Part shown: piece by piece, positions 37,463 to 46,391 of the stretch | How the letters are laid out: each line of letters opens with the position of its first letter | Numbering within the stretch: position 1 is the first letter of the stretch | NCBI GenBank assembly: GCA_965267505.1 | Contig: OZ254081.1 | Span: 2,232,001 to 2,296,000 of the forward strand | Source: JANQHS01 sp965267505 | GTDB taxonomy: Bacteria; Bacteroidota; Bacteroidia; Cytophagales; CCMP332 | Length of the DNA stretch: 64,000 nucleotides | Direction: 5' to 3' | Notes under the pieces: generated by a model | What the model saw: only the letters and a program-made list of their open reading frames with translations | Database searches by the model: none | What the model was told of the DNA's origin: nothing | Made by a program: the position numbers and the translations under genes

Positions 37463-37985
37463 AGAACGAATTTAACTCTTTAGCCTGTTGTTTCAACTGG
37501 TCTCCATAGCTTTTGTTGCTGAACTCACCATTTTGAAAAGAGGATTCAAGATTTGACAATCGAGGTCTTCTGGCCAGAACGTGCATGCCCAGGTAGTTGA
37601 AGATATCCACCAAATGACTCATACCTAAGGCCGCTCCCTGACTACCGGATGATAGCCCTACAATTGCCGCTTTCTTTCCCTTAAAGCTTTTGGGATATTG
37701 CAATCCGTCAATGAAAGCCTTTAAAACACCTGGAAAAGAACCGTTGTATTCAGGAACTATAAACACATATTTTTCACATCTGTTTACCCTTTCCTGGAAT
37801 TCCTGAAATTCAGGATTCTTTCCTTTTTGGTCATAAAGGGCTGAAAATGCGAAATCCTCAGGCAGGTCTCTAAGGTCAATGATCTCTGTGGCAGCACCCT
37901 CACTATCTAAAAGTTGCTTGTAGTATTCAGCGATCTTTGGGGATAGTGCTTCCCTTCTGTTTGTACCTGAAACAATACCTATCAT
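37461..37985 (-). CDS. NAD(P)H-dependent FMN reductase
   Basis: A 174-residue flavodoxin-fold protein. The N-terminal phosphate loop is SGTNRREALSPKIA and the flavin-binding loop is VPEYNGSFPGVLKAFID, the signature of the SsuE/ArsH/YieF-type FMN reductases. LSSGSQGAALGMSHL is the third conserved region. It should reduce flavins or quinones in the cytosol. It is single, convergent with ftsZ, with no clear operon partner. Confidence 0.88.
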   Translation of the reverse strand: MIGIVSGTNRREALSPKIAEYYKQLLDSEGAATEIIDLRDLPEDFAFSALYDQKGKNPEFQEFQERVNRCEKYVFIVPEYNGSFPGVLKAFIDGLQYPKSFKGKKAAIVGLSSGSQGAALGMSHLVDIFNYLGMHVLARRPRLSNLESSFQNGEFSNKSYGDQLKQQAKELNSF

Positions 37986-38112
37986 CTAAAGAATTTTCTG
38001 GCCTGCAAAATTGAAATATTTAACGACTATTTCATGGATATCTGTTAAATACCAATATCCAAGCTTAAAGTTCATTGGAGGCTTATTATTTTCGCGGTTC
38101 AAATAATTTTTG

Positions 38113-38805
38113 ATGAACCGTACCCTCACCAATGCCATACGTTTTGTGATGGATGAATGCCTTCCTCCTTTCATCAGGGATAGCAGAATATTTATGTATC
38201 CTTTCTTCTATATCTGGTTTAAAGGAAGAGGGATCAGAACTGCCATGGATTTCAAATCTGAAATCTATGATTACACGGAGGAGGATTATGCAAAACTCTA
38301 TCGTGAGCAGGTTTCTTTGGCTAGGGACCGGGTTACCGACCTCAGCGAGCCAAGCATAAAATTCATGCTGAAGAAGCTCGATAAAGAAGCAAAGACTGTC
38401 TTGGATATAGGTTGCGGAAATGGCTATTGGTTAAGCCGAATCGATCAAAAAAAATATGATGTGGCTGGATGTGACCTAAAGAACAATCTCCGATATGTTG
38501 ATTGCCCATTTCATGAGGGTCATTTGGAGCACCTTCCTTTTGAGGATAATGCCTTTGATATTGTTACCTGCCACCATACCATTGAGCATGTTATCGACCC
38601 CAGAAAAGCAATTGCAGAAATAAAAAGAGTGGCCAAAAAGCAGGTGATCATTGTGGTGCCCAAACAACGATATTTCTACTACACCCTCGATCAGCATATC
38701 AATTTCTTTCCCTTCAAAGAAAAACTTACCCACCTTATCGGGATGAAGGATCATGAATGCCATAAGATCTGGGGAGATTGGGTGTATATTGGTAAGAATG
38801 TCTGA
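38113..38805 (+). CDS. Class I SAM-dependent methyltransferase
   Basis: TVLDIGCGNGYWLSR (about residues 96-110) is motif I of the Rossmann-fold methyltransferases, and LPFEDNAFDIVTCHHTIEHV is motif II with the following loop, as in the UbiE/Methyltransf_11 group. A polyprenol, lipid or sugar substrate is possible. The start is ATG 38113; a TTG one codon earlier also exists. The stop overlaps the start of the large glycosyltransferase fusion by eight bases, so the pair is coupled and may act on the same glycan. Confidence 0.82.
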   Translation: MNRTLTNAIRFVMDECLPPFIRDSRIFMYPFFYIWFKGRGIRTAMDFKSEIYDYTEEDYAKLYREQVSLARDRVTDLSEPSIKFMLKKLDKEAKTVLDIGCGNGYWLSRIDQKKYDVAGCDLKNNLRYVDCPFHEGHLEHLPFEDNAFDIVTCHHTIEHVIDPRKAIAEIKRVAKKQVIIVVPKQRYFYYTLDQHINFFPFKEKLTHLIGMKDHECHKIWGDWVYIGKNV

Positions 38806-41740
38806 AAATAATCTCATCAGCAATCCAGAGTTAAGTCTTGTAATTCCCTTCTACAATGAAGAGAGGAGGATCGATCTTTTGGTTGATGGGTTGAAGGAAT
38901 TTGAAAAGAGATCAGGTTCAAGTTATGAGGCCATCCTGGTTGATGATGGTTCAAAGGATAGATCGGTGGAACTCCTTAACGAGAATGATTTCATTAAGGA
39001 AAAGATCTCTCAATCAAAACTTAGGATCCTTCAGCTTAATAAGAACGGAGGAAAAGGAGCTGCCATTCAAAAAGGCGTTTTGGAATCCACCGGACAATGG
39101 ATCCTTACCCTAGATGCAGATATGGCCACCTCGCCTTTGGAAATTGAGAATTGGAAGAAATCTCAGGGTGGGCAGCTAAGTGAAAAAGAGATCTGGATAG
39201 GGTCTAGGCCTCATGAAAAATCTAAACTTGACGAAAAAGCCCACAGGAAATTCATTGGAATAGTTTTCAATGGGATCACCCGGTTCTTTTCCGGACTTCA
39301 GATCAAGGATACCCAATGTGGTTTCAAACTCTATCCCGGCGAAATCGGGAGGTTCTTGTTTAAAGACCTTAAGGTCAAAGGCTGGGCCCATGATGTTGAG
39401 ATCCTAAAAAAAGCTGAACTTTTAGGAGTTGAGATCAAAGAAATGCCCATCACCTGGACAGCAGTTGACGAAAGCAAGGTCAGTGTTGTTAAGGATTCAA
39501 TAAAGATGTTTTGGCAAATGTTCCTCATTTCAATGGGGGTTTACCTCTATTGGGTTTATCGATTGCCAATTAAGTTGCTTCGTCCCTCAGAAAATGATAC
39601 CGAAATGAAATTACTCTCACAGTTCAATTCCGATCCTTCCATGAGATCTGAGTCAATTGCAAGAATGGCCTTTCATGTATTGACTCTGGTTTTATTGATC
39701 GTGATGCCATTCTTGAGTAAGGATTATGGGATTTCCGGGGATGAGTGGATCCAGAATGAATACGGAAAAGAAATTCATGCCTACTTCTTTGATGGAAAGG
39801 ACGATGTTCTTTACCCGCAAAACAGAAGGCAATTCTACGATGCGATCATCTACTATACGGGTGGCTTTGAACTGCTTTGCGCAACCATCTATAAAGCATT
39901 CGGTTTTGAAAATGAATATGCCGTAAGGCATGTGATCAATTCACTTTTTGGGGTCCTTCTTTTCGTTTTCACCGGATTGCTGGCGAAAGAGATAACAGGA
40001 TCCTGGCGAGCAGCATTGTTTGCTTTGATGATGATCGTTTTCACCCCGCGTGTTTTCGGTCATGCCATGAATAACCCGAAAGATGTACCCTTTGCGGCAG
40101 GGATGGTCTTTTCGCTTTATTACATGGTCCGGTTTGTTAAGCAACTTCCTCAACCCAGGATCAGGGATATGGTCCTTTTAGCCTTTGGAATTGGATTGAC
40201 CCTTAATATTAGGATTGGTGCCCTATTGCTGATAGCCTATGCAGGCTTATTCAGCTTGCTAAAGGTGGTGGAACTGGTTCGAGCTAAAGAAATGGACCTT
40301 GGAAAGGACTTGAGAAGGTTAATTGGATATGGAATAATGATAGCTGGGGGAGGCTATATCCTTGGGATCATTTTCTGGCCTTTTGCCCTTCAGGATCCTA
40401 TCAATAATCCATTGGTTGCTTTAGACAAGATGACCAATTTCCCGATCACGGTATCTGTCTTATTTGAAGGCCTTCAGCCAAAATCTGACCAACTACCCTG
40501 GTACTATGCTATTAAATGGATGTGGATCTCCAACCCCATACTAATAATTGCAGGAGTCGGGATCTCCCTGGTATTCATTGGAGCTTTGATCAGGAAGATG
40601 GGTTTGCTTGCGATCTTCATGGTTCTTTTTGCAGCTATTTTCCCTCCGGCATATGCTATATACCAGGACTCTGTCATTTATGATGGATGGAGGCATTTCC
40701 TTTTTGTTTGGCCTCCGGTGGTTGTTTTAGCATCTGCTGGTTGGTATTACCTCACTTATTTGTTCACAGAGAAAAAAGCTGTCCGGATCGGAGCTTTAGC
40801 TTCCTTCCTTATACTTTGGTTCCTTCCAGCCCAATGGATGGTAAAAGCGCATCCTAACCAATATGTTTATTTCAATGAGCTTTTTGGAGGAATCGATAAG
40901 GCCTTTGGGCAGTTTGAGACTGATTATTACATGAATTCGGTAAAGCAGGGAATTGAAAAGCTGGTGGAGGATGAAGGATTGATGGATAGGAACGATACTA
41001 TCACAATACTTACCAATTGCCATAAGGAAGTGGTAGAGTACCAAAAGATCCTTGGATTTCCTGGAACTATTAGATATTCCAAGTACGAGAGGCGGATCGA
41101 GAAGGATTGGGATTATGCCATCTTCATTTCAAGGTTCACCGATAATTCCCTTTTGCAAAAGAGCTGGCCGCAGGAAGGATTGGAGTTATTCAGCATCAAA
41201 GAGAATGGAGTTCCACTTTGTGCGGTTCTCAAGAAACCAGACCATGGCGATTTTGATGGATACGAAAAGCTAAAGGCCAATGATGCCCAAGGAGCCCTAG
41301 CAGACTTTGACCGATATCTATCAAAGGATAAGAATAATGAATTGGTTTACATCTATCGTGGGGATGCATTAGCAGCTTTAGGAAGGACCGATGATGCCTT
41401 AAAGTCCTATAATGAGGGGCTGATCCTTCATCCCGGAAGTATGGATGCTTTACTTAAGATGGGTCAGGTTTTTTCCCAACAGAATAATCATGGACAAGCT
41501 TTAAAGGCTTACCAAAGGATGATCAACTATCACCCTGAAATGTTCCAGGGCTATTATTATGCTGGGATCGCCAGCTTAAATCAAGGAAATAGCCAGCAGG
41601 GGATCGGATACCTTCAGAAATCCATTGAGGTGGAGCCCAGGTTCAAACAAGGTTACTTGGTACTGGCTCAGATCTTTCAGCAACAAGGGAATCAACAATT
41701 GGCTCAGCGATACCAGCAAATGGCATCACAGCTGCCCTGA
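38798..41740 (+). CDS. Fusion protein: GT2 dolichyl-phosphate-mannose synthase-like + GT39-like membrane domain + TPR
   Basis: From ATG 38798 the protein has 980 residues in three parts. Residues 10-245 are a GT2 domain like DPM1/GtrB (LVIPFYNEERRIDL, VDDGSKDRS, LDADMATSP), ending in a membrane helix (FLISMGVYLYWVYRLP). Residues 280-700 are a polytopic GT39/PMT-like domain with GDEWIQNEYG in the first loop and MNNPKDVPFAAG. The last 150 residues are three to four TPR units. In most bacteria the donor synthase and the transferase are separate genes; here one chain could make the lipid-linked sugar and use it. Its 3' end overlaps the convergent gene by 15 bp. Confidence 0.85.
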   Translation: MSENNLISNPELSLVIPFYNEERRIDLLVDGLKEFEKRSGSSYEAILVDDGSKDRSVELLNENDFIKEKISQSKLRILQLNKNGGKGAAIQKGVLESTGQWILTLDADMATSPLEIENWKKSQGGQLSEKEIWIGSRPHEKSKLDEKAHRKFIGIVFNGITRFFSGLQIKDTQCGFKLYPGEIGRFLFKDLKVKGWAHDVEILKKAELLGVEIKEMPITWTAVDESKVSVVKDSIKMFWQMFLISMGVYLYWVYRLPIKLLRPSENDTEMKLLSQFNSDPSMRSESIARMAFHVLTLVLLIVMPFLSKDYGISGDEWIQNEYGKEIHAYFFDGKDDVLYPQNRRQFYDAIIYYTGGFELLCATIYKAFGFENEYAVRHVINSLFGVLLFVFTGLLAKEITGSWRAALFALMMIVFTPRVFGHAMNNPKDVPFAAGMVFSLYYMVRFVKQLPQPRIRDMVLLAFGIGLTLNIRIGALLLIAYAGLFSLLKVVELVRAKEMDLGKDLRRLIGYGIMIAGGGYILGIIFWPFALQDPINNPLVALDKMTNFPITVSVLFEGLQPKSDQLPWYYAIKWMWISNPILIIAGVGISLVFIGALIRKMGLLAIFMVLFAAIFPPAYAIYQDSVIYDGWRHFLFVWPPVVVLASAGWYYLTYLFTEKKAVRIGALASFLILWFLPAQWMVKAHPNQYVYFNELFGGIDKAFGQFETDYYMNSVKQGIEKLVEDEGLMDRNDTITILTNCHKEVVEYQKILGFPGTIRYSKYERRIEKDWDYAIFISRFTDNSLLQKSWPQEGLELFSIKENGVPLCAVLKKPDHGDFDGYEKLKANDAQGALADFDRYLSKDKNNELVYIYRGDALAALGRTDDALKSYNEGLILHPGSMDALLKMGQVFSQQNNHGQALKAYQRMINYHPEMFQGYYYAGIASLNQGNSQQGIGYLQKSIEVEPRFKQGYLVLAQIFQQQGNQQLAQRYQQMASQLP

Positions 41741-42685
41741 CAGATCTTTTATTATCTCTTCGCAGGATTTGATCTCGTGAATATCTTCAACGGTTTCTCC
41801 TGCGCACCAAAGAGTTTTATAGGTTGCTGGCCTTAATGCATCCTTATATTTCTTCATTCCCCTCCATTGGATCAGCATTTTGAAATATTTCTTGGTCCTT
41901 GGGTGATTGGAGAAATACTTTTCTAATCTATTCTGCTCCAAGCCGATCTTTTGAGCATAAGGAGTATTAATGATATTGCAAGGGGTCCCTGAAATTCGAC
42001 TTGTACTGATTATATCTTCTTTTCCAGAATCAAGAATAGCTTGCTTGTACTCCTGACTCACATCTGCTTCAAGGCTTGCGATGAAACGCGTTCCAACAGA
42101 AACTCCCGCTGCTCCTAATGCAAGCATTTCCTTTACTTGGATCCCGTTTGCTACACCTCCTGCCGCAATTACAGGGATCTCAGGAAATTCCTTTTGAAGC
42201 AGGGATATTAGATCGGCGATTGGGGTAGGACCTGCATGTCCACCAGCACCTTTTGCAACTGCGATGAAACCATCACAACCAAGGCCTGCCACCTTTTCAG
42301 CATGAACAAGGTTGGTAACGTCACAAAATACCTTGCCACCATATGACCTTGCTCCTTCAATTACCTTTTTGGGATTCCCCAATGAAGTGATGTAAAAAGG
42401 AACTTTATGGTCCAGGCAGATATCCAGGTGTTTTTGAAAAACAGGATTTGTCTTTTGAGCTATTAGGTTCACTCCATAGGTCCCAGGGGTGTCACCCTTT
42501 AAATACTCATTCAAATGAGAGCATAGATTTTCCAGTTCTCCCTTTGCCCTGAAGTTGAGGCTTGGAAAGCAACCTGCAATACCTCCCCTCATTGCCTCTT
42601 CCATCATGGTTCGGTTTGAGACCAGGAACATAGGGGCCATGATTATGGGCTTTCTGATTCCTAAAATTTGGGAAAGATCTTGCAT
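41726..42685 (-). CDS. Nitronate monooxygenase (2-nitropropane dioxygenase-like)
   Basis: A TIM-barrel flavoprotein of 319 residues from ATG 42685 (a TTG at 42697 would add four). KPIIMAPMFLVSN at the N-terminus, GFIAVAKGAGGHAG with the active-site His region, and IPVIAAGGVANG with AAGVSVGTRFIAS are the FMN-phosphate site. The family oxidises nitronates, but close relatives include enoyl-ACP reductases (FabK) and NADH:quinone reductases, so the substrate is open. It is monocistronic by layout. Confidence 0.85.
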   Translation of the reverse strand: MQDLSQILGIRKPIIMAPMFLVSNRTMMEEAMRGGIAGCFPSLNFRAKGELENLCSHLNEYLKGDTPGTYGVNLIAQKTNPVFQKHLDICLDHKVPFYITSLGNPKKVIEGARSYGGKVFCDVTNLVHAEKVAGLGCDGFIAVAKGAGGHAGPTPIADLISLLQKEFPEIPVIAAGGVANGIQVKEMLALGAAGVSVGTRFIASLEADVSQEYKQAILDSGKEDIISTSRISGTPCNIINTPYAQKIGLEQNRLEKYFSNHPRTKKYFKMLIQWRGMKKYKDALRPATYKTLWCAGETVEDIHEIKSCEEIIKDLSGQL

Positions 42686-42733
42686 TGTTTTCTCCAAAGA
42701 TATTTTTAATGTTGAATTTTAATTCAAGCGAGT

Positions 42734-43480
42734 ATGGCAGGACATAGTAAATGGGCAAACATCAAGCATCGAAAAGGAAGACAAGATGCTAAAAAAGGAA
42801 AGATGTTTACAAAAGTGATCAAAGAGATAACAGTTGCTGTAAAAGAGGGAGGGGATGATATTGATTCCAATGCAAGGCTTAGGCTTGCAATTCAAAATGC
42901 CCGTTCTGTCAATATGCCCAAGGATACTGTAGAAAGGGCAATAAATAAGGCATCTGGAGCAGATGCTGAAGATTACCAGGAGACCACCTATGAAGGTTAT
43001 GGGCCTCATGGCATTCCTGTAGTGGTGGAATGTACAACCGATAATTTAAATCGAACTGTTCAAAACGTCAGGGCAATTTTCTCTAAGCATGGAGGAAACC
43101 TTGGAACCAATGGATCGGTTGATTACCTCTTTGAGCGTAAAGGTGTTTTTACCCTTAAGAATGAAGGAAATATTGAAGAAGACGATTTCACTCTTGAAGT
43201 TATTGATGGGGGAGCAGATGAAGTAGAGTTTGGAGATGAGCTTATCGTTGTTACCTGTGCTATGGGGGACTTCGGTAACCTTCAGAAAAAACTCGATGAA
43301 ATGGAGTTGGAGATCGAAAGCGGAGAACTTCAACGGATCCCTAATTCAAATCAAACTCTTGACAATAGCCAGTTTCAGCAATTCATGAAATTCCTTGATA
43401 CAATGGAAGATGATGATGATGTTCAGAAAGTGTACCATAACATGGACATTACAGAAGAACAGGCTGGGTTGTTGGAGTAG
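42734..43480 (+). CDS. YebC/PmpR-family DNA-binding/translation factor
   Basis: A 248-residue TACO1/YebC family protein. MAGHSKWANIKHRKGRQDAK is the nearly invariant N-terminus, and YEGYGPHGIPVVVECTTDNLNRT is the second conserved block. Members have been described as transcription regulators and, more recently, as factors easing translation of proline stretches. It is divergent from the nitronate monooxygenase gene and ends at a bidirectional terminator shared with gapA. Confidence 0.92.
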   Translation: MAGHSKWANIKHRKGRQDAKKGKMFTKVIKEITVAVKEGGDDIDSNARLRLAIQNARSVNMPKDTVERAINKASGADAEDYQETTYEGYGPHGIPVVVECTTDNLNRTVQNVRAIFSKHGGNLGTNGSVDYLFERKGVFTLKNEGNIEEDDFTLEVIDGGADEVEFGDELIVVTCAMGDFGNLQKKLDEMELEIESGELQRIPNSNQTLDNSQFQQFMKFLDTMEDDDDVQKVYHNMDITEEQAGLLE

Positions 43481-43502
43481 GGTATATTTATGTAACTCAA
43501 AA

Positions 43503-43545
43503 AAAAAGCTCAAGCTCTGAGGAATCCCAAGAGTCTGAGCTTTTT
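43503..43545. terminator. Bidirectional terminator between yebC-family gene and gapA
   Basis: AAAAAGCTCA (43503-43512) pairs with TGAGCTTTTT (43536-43545), and CTCT (43515-43518) with AGAG (43530-43533). A tract on one side and T tract on the other allow termination on both strands. Confidence 0.85.
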
Positions 43546-43564
43546 GCTTTTAAAGGAATGGAAA

Positions 43565-44557
43565 CTACCCCATTCTCTCTATCAAGTCCGCAGCTCTGGC
43601 AGAATATCCTGCCTCATTATCATACCATCCAACGACCTTTATGAGGTTTCCATTAGCTGAGGTCATGCCCGCATCAAAAATGCAGGAATGTGGATTTCCA
43701 ATGATATCGCTTGATACGATAGGATCCTCAGTATATTCAAGAACACCCCTCATGGCACCATTTGCGGCTGCTTTTACCACCTCGTTGATCTCTTCCTTGG
43801 TGGTTTCTTTCTTGACAATAGCAACAAGGTCAGTTAAAGATCCATCCGGAACCGGAACCCTCATAGCCACTCCGTCAAGCTTTCCTTGAAGGTGAGGAAG
43901 AACCAAACCAACAGCCTTTGCCGCTCCTGTACTTGTTGGAACAATATTAACCGCTGCTGCCCTTGCCCTTCTGAGATCTTTATGAGGAGCATCCTGGATC
44001 CTTTGATCTGCTGTGTAGGCATGGATGGTAGAGATATATCCTTTTTCTATGCCAAATGCATCATCAATGGCTTTAGCCATAGGAGCCAAGCAATTGGTAG
44101 TACATGAGGCATTACTCAAAATGGTTTCATCCCCACTAAGACTGTCGTCGTTAACTCCGAGAACAACAGTCTTGATGTCTCCTTTTGCAGGAGCAGAGAT
44201 CACAACTCTTTTTGCTCCGGCTGTTAAATGTTTTCCTGCATTTTCTTTGTCGGTGAACAAGCCAGTGGATTCAAGGATCACATCTGCGCCAAGAGATCCC
44301 CATGGAAGGTTTGCTGGGTCACGCTCGGCGATGATCTTGATGTTCTTGCCATTTACAATCAGTGAATCTCCCGAAATGGAAACTTCTCCTGGGAATCTTC
44401 CGTGTACGGAATCATATTTTAAAAGGTGGGCCAAAGTTGAAGCATCGGTGAGATCGTTGATGGCAACAACATTAATGTTGGATTTTTGGATAAGGTTTCT
44501 GAAAGTCAGCCTTCCTATCCTTCCAAAACCATTTATTGCTACATTGATAGTGGACAT
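43565..44557 (-). CDS. gapA: Glyceraldehyde-3-phosphate dehydrogenase, type I
   Basis: A 330-residue enzyme. NGFGRIGRLTFRN is the NAD-binding loop, SNASCTTNCLAP carries the catalytic Cys near residue 151, and HAYTADQRIQDAPHKDLRRAR includes the general-base His. It converts glyceraldehyde-3-phosphate to 1,3-bisphosphoglycerate in glycolysis. The residue after the NAD loop (INDLTD) suggests NAD rather than NADP. A well-formed Bacteroidota promoter lies about 25 bp upstream of the ATG at 44557. Confidence 0.97.
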   Translation of the reverse strand: MSTINVAINGFGRIGRLTFRNLIQKSNINVVAINDLTDASTLAHLLKYDSVHGRFPGEVSISGDSLIVNGKNIKIIAERDPANLPWGSLGADVILESTGLFTDKENAGKHLTAGAKRVVISAPAKGDIKTVVLGVNDDSLSGDETILSNASCTTNCLAPMAKAIDDAFGIEKGYISTIHAYTADQRIQDAPHKDLRRARAAAVNIVPTSTGAAKAVGLVLPHLQGKLDGVAMRVPVPDGSLTDLVAIVKKETTKEEINEVVKAAANGAMRGVLEYTEDPIVSSDIIGNPHSCIFDAGMTSANGNLIKVVGWYDNEAGYSARAADLIERMG

Positions 44558-44582
44558 GAAACTCTGATTTTTAATGAGGCCG

Positions 44583-44613
44583 CAAAACTAATTCCTGGCC
44601 TCCTGATAAGCAA
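44583..44613 (-). promoter_or_regulatory. gapA promoter
   Basis: On the minus strand TTG (44613-44611) and TAGTTTTG (44590-44583) are separated by 20 bases, matching the Bacteroidota -33/-7 consensus, with the gapA ATG 25 bases downstream of the -7 box. Confidence 0.65.
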
Positions 44614-44688
44614 AAATTGTATTATTATATAAGACATTGTCAATATGAATACTAGCCATTAAATGATCCCTTGGTTCTTTCAGACAAG

Positions 44689-45423
44689 ATGATATTTGAG
44701 ATCCCAGTTTTTGAGGTAGAGAGCGGTTTATCAGCTGCCAAAGCAGGAGCAAGCAGATTGGAACTTTGTTCTAACCCACTTGAAGGGGGGACGACTCCGT
44801 CATTTGGGATGATGAAGGAGTTAAGGAGGGAACTCTCGATTCCCTTATTTGCTATGATAAGGCCACGAGGTGGAGATTTTATTTACTCCCATGTGGAGTT
44901 GGAAGTGATGAAAAGAGATATTGAATTGGCCATCGAACTTGGGCTGGATGGGATCGTTTTTGGAGCCTTAACGGAGGAAGGAGTTATTGATAAGAAATCA
45001 TGCCTTGAGTTGATCCATGCTGCTAAGGGTTTAGAAATGGCGTTCCACAGGGCATTTGATTTGGTCAATGATCCTTTAGAGGCTTTGGAAGAACTAATTG
45101 AATTAGGATTTGACCGCCTCCTAAGCTCAGGTCAGCAAGCAACTGCTTTAGAAGGGAAGGGGCTCTTAAAAAAGCTGGTGAAGCAGGCAGATAAAAGGAT
45201 CATCATTATGCCGGGATCTGGTATTAATGCCCAAAATGCTTCTGAAATAGTGAGGTATACGGGAGTTGAGGAGATTCATTTTTCGGCGAGAAAATTCATT
45301 CCTTCAAGATCCAAAAAGGGAAATATTCATCCCAAAGGTTTTGGCCCGATGGTTGGGGATAGAGCTATGATTCAAAGTGTGGATTTGGATACGATTGGAT
45401 CCATCATTAAGAGTTTCAAATAA
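44689..45423 (+). CDS. cutC: CutC-family protein
   Basis: A TIM-barrel protein of 244 residues from ATG 44689; a TTG at 44671 would add six residues. FEVESGLSAAKAGASRLELCSN is split here only in name: the conserved region runs from about residue 8 to 30. MIRPRGGDFIY and IIIMPGSGINAQN are further CutC signatures. CutC was linked to copper homeostasis, but its biochemical role is unsettled. It runs toward tRNA-Glu, about 115 bp downstream, which has its own promoter. Confidence 0.9.
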   Translation: MIFEIPVFEVESGLSAAKAGASRLELCSNPLEGGTTPSFGMMKELRRELSIPLFAMIRPRGGDFIYSHVELEVMKRDIELAIELGLDGIVFGALTEEGVIDKKSCLELIHAAKGLEMAFHRAFDLVNDPLEALEELIELGFDRLLSSGQQATALEGKGLLKKLVKQADKRIIIMPGSGINAQNASEIVRYTGVEEIHFSARKFIPSRSKKGNIHPKGFGPMVGDRAMIQSVDLDTIGSIIKSFK

Positions 45424-45458
45424 ATCTTCGTATGAAGTCTTTTATAGTAGGGGAGATT

Positions 45459-45489
45459 TTGCCAAAATAATTTCCTGACCTTATATTTG
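45459..45489 (+). promoter_or_regulatory. tRNA-Glu promoter
   Basis: TTG (45459-45461) and TATATTTG (45482-45489) are spaced by 20 bases, a near-perfect Bacteroidota promoter about 50 bases upstream of the tRNA. Confidence 0.7.
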
Positions 45490-45538
45490 CACTCCGAAAA
45501 ATTGAAAGACAAAGGCGTTTCAAAATTTTTGTACTTAT

Positions 45539-45610
45539 GGTCCGTTCGTCTAGGGGTTAGGACGCCAGGTTTTCATCCTGGTAACAGGGGTTCGATTCCC
45601 CTACGGACTA
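45539..45610 (+). tRNA. tRNA-Glu (anticodon TTC)
   Basis: A 72-base cloverleaf. The acceptor GGTCCGT (45539-45545) pairs with ACGGACT (45603-45609; the outermost pair is G-T) and the discriminator base is A. The anticodon arm is CCAGG/CCTGG around the 7-base loop TTTTCAT, giving TTC. The T arm GGGG/CCCC encloses TTCGATT. CCA is not encoded. It has its own promoter and terminator and stands alone. Confidence 0.96.
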
Positions 45611-45615
45611 CGATA

Positions 45616-45641
45616 AAGCCCACCTTAAGGTGGGTTTTTTT
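45616..45641 (+). terminator. Terminator after tRNA-Glu
   Basis: CCCACC (45619-45624) and GGTGGG (45629-45634) flank a TTAA loop and are followed by seven T. Confidence 0.85.
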
Positions 45642-45737
45642 GTCCTTCGGAGATAAACCCTGCCTGTTCACCTCGGCTCTTACAAGCCTAAGTTTCGCTT
45701 CCGGGCTCATGACTAAGTGGCCGGCCAGCTCAACTTT

Positions 45738-46196
45738 CTACCTAAAAAGGGGTCTGCTGGCTAATGGAGAAAATGGCCAGGGTATAGCCAATAGAATGAT
45801 TATTAGACCGATTGAAAACCATAAAAGCATGGTTTTGAATTTTTCTGAATCGAGTTCTTTTCGTTTTGCTTTTGCCGAACCGATGGTTACTAATAAGACA
45901 GCTACCAGCATCATGGAAATATGGATAAGTTCGAAGAAGGAAAGGTCTGAACTTAGGGATTCCCGATTTCTGACACTCCAGAATATTTTAACCAGTGGGT
46001 TTGTGGTATATAAGAGAATTCCCAGAAGCAGTTGAATGTGGACGATGGTCGCTGTCCAATGGCGAACCGAATTATCAGCTTTAGAGAAGGTCGATTTTGA
46101 TCTTAGGCCTTTGTAAGCACTATAAATACCATAGCCCAGGCTGACTAAAACAAGCCACCGAATTAAGTTGTGATAAAATAGGAGGGATTCGTACAT
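45738..46196 (-). CDS. Cytochrome b-like four-helix membrane protein
   Basis: From ATG 46196 the protein has 152 residues and about four membrane helices. Histidines recur inside or at the ends of helices (LLFYHNLIRWLVL, HWTATIVHIQLLLGIL, FFELIHISMMLVAVLL), as in a Bacteroidota family often labelled cytochrome B, so haem binding is possible. A perfect palindrome with ACATAC-N6-GTATGT lies 26 bp upstream, overlapping the apparent -7 box, and matches one in front of the DUF3817 gene beyond the adjacent TetR gene. It is therefore likely repressed by that regulator. Confidence 0.7.
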   Translation of the reverse strand: MYESLLFYHNLIRWLVLVSLGYGIYSAYKGLRSKSTFSKADNSVRHWTATIVHIQLLLGILLYTTNPLVKIFWSVRNRESLSSDLSFFELIHISMMLVAVLLVTIGSAKAKRKELDSEKFKTMLLWFSIGLIIILLAIPWPFSPLASRPLFR

Positions 46197-46220
46197 CGTG
46201 GATTTGGGTAGGTGATAATA

Positions 46221-46228
46221 CAAACATA
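46221..46228 (-). promoter_or_regulatory. Putative -7 box of the cytochrome b-like gene
   Basis: Read on the minus strand the bases are TATGTTTG, matching TAnnTTTG, and they lie inside one arm of the palindromic operator. No well-placed -33 TTG was found. Confidence 0.45.
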
Positions 46229-46243
46229 CTGATCAGTATGTTT
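46222..46243. promoter_or_regulatory. TetR operator 1 (perfect 22-bp palindrome)
   Basis: AAACATACTGA (46222-46232) is followed directly by its exact reverse complement (46233-46243). The core is ACATAC-N6-GTATGT. It overlaps the apparent promoter of the cytochrome b-like gene. A second site with the same core lies at 47019-47044. Confidence 0.75.
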
Positions 46244-46391
46244 AATCGAGAATTTTTTACACAGAAGGTAGTGTTAAGCTTATCGGTGCCGGGTTGGAAG
46301 GAAGAGTAAGGCACGTTTTCCTTTGTCGAGGGGTAAGCTTCACTCCGGATTTGATAATTGGTATTTTTGCTTTCGATCTACGATTATTTCC

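Noticed and set aside
42734..43009. A minus-strand frame antisense to the yebC-family gene
   Set aside because: The YebC signature on the plus strand is unmistakable; the antisense frame is a shadow.
45539..45610. tRNA-Glu as an integration site with an att repeat
   Set aside because: I looked for another copy of the 3' end (for example TTCGATTCCCC plus ACGGACTA) downstream and found none, and no integrase gene is present.
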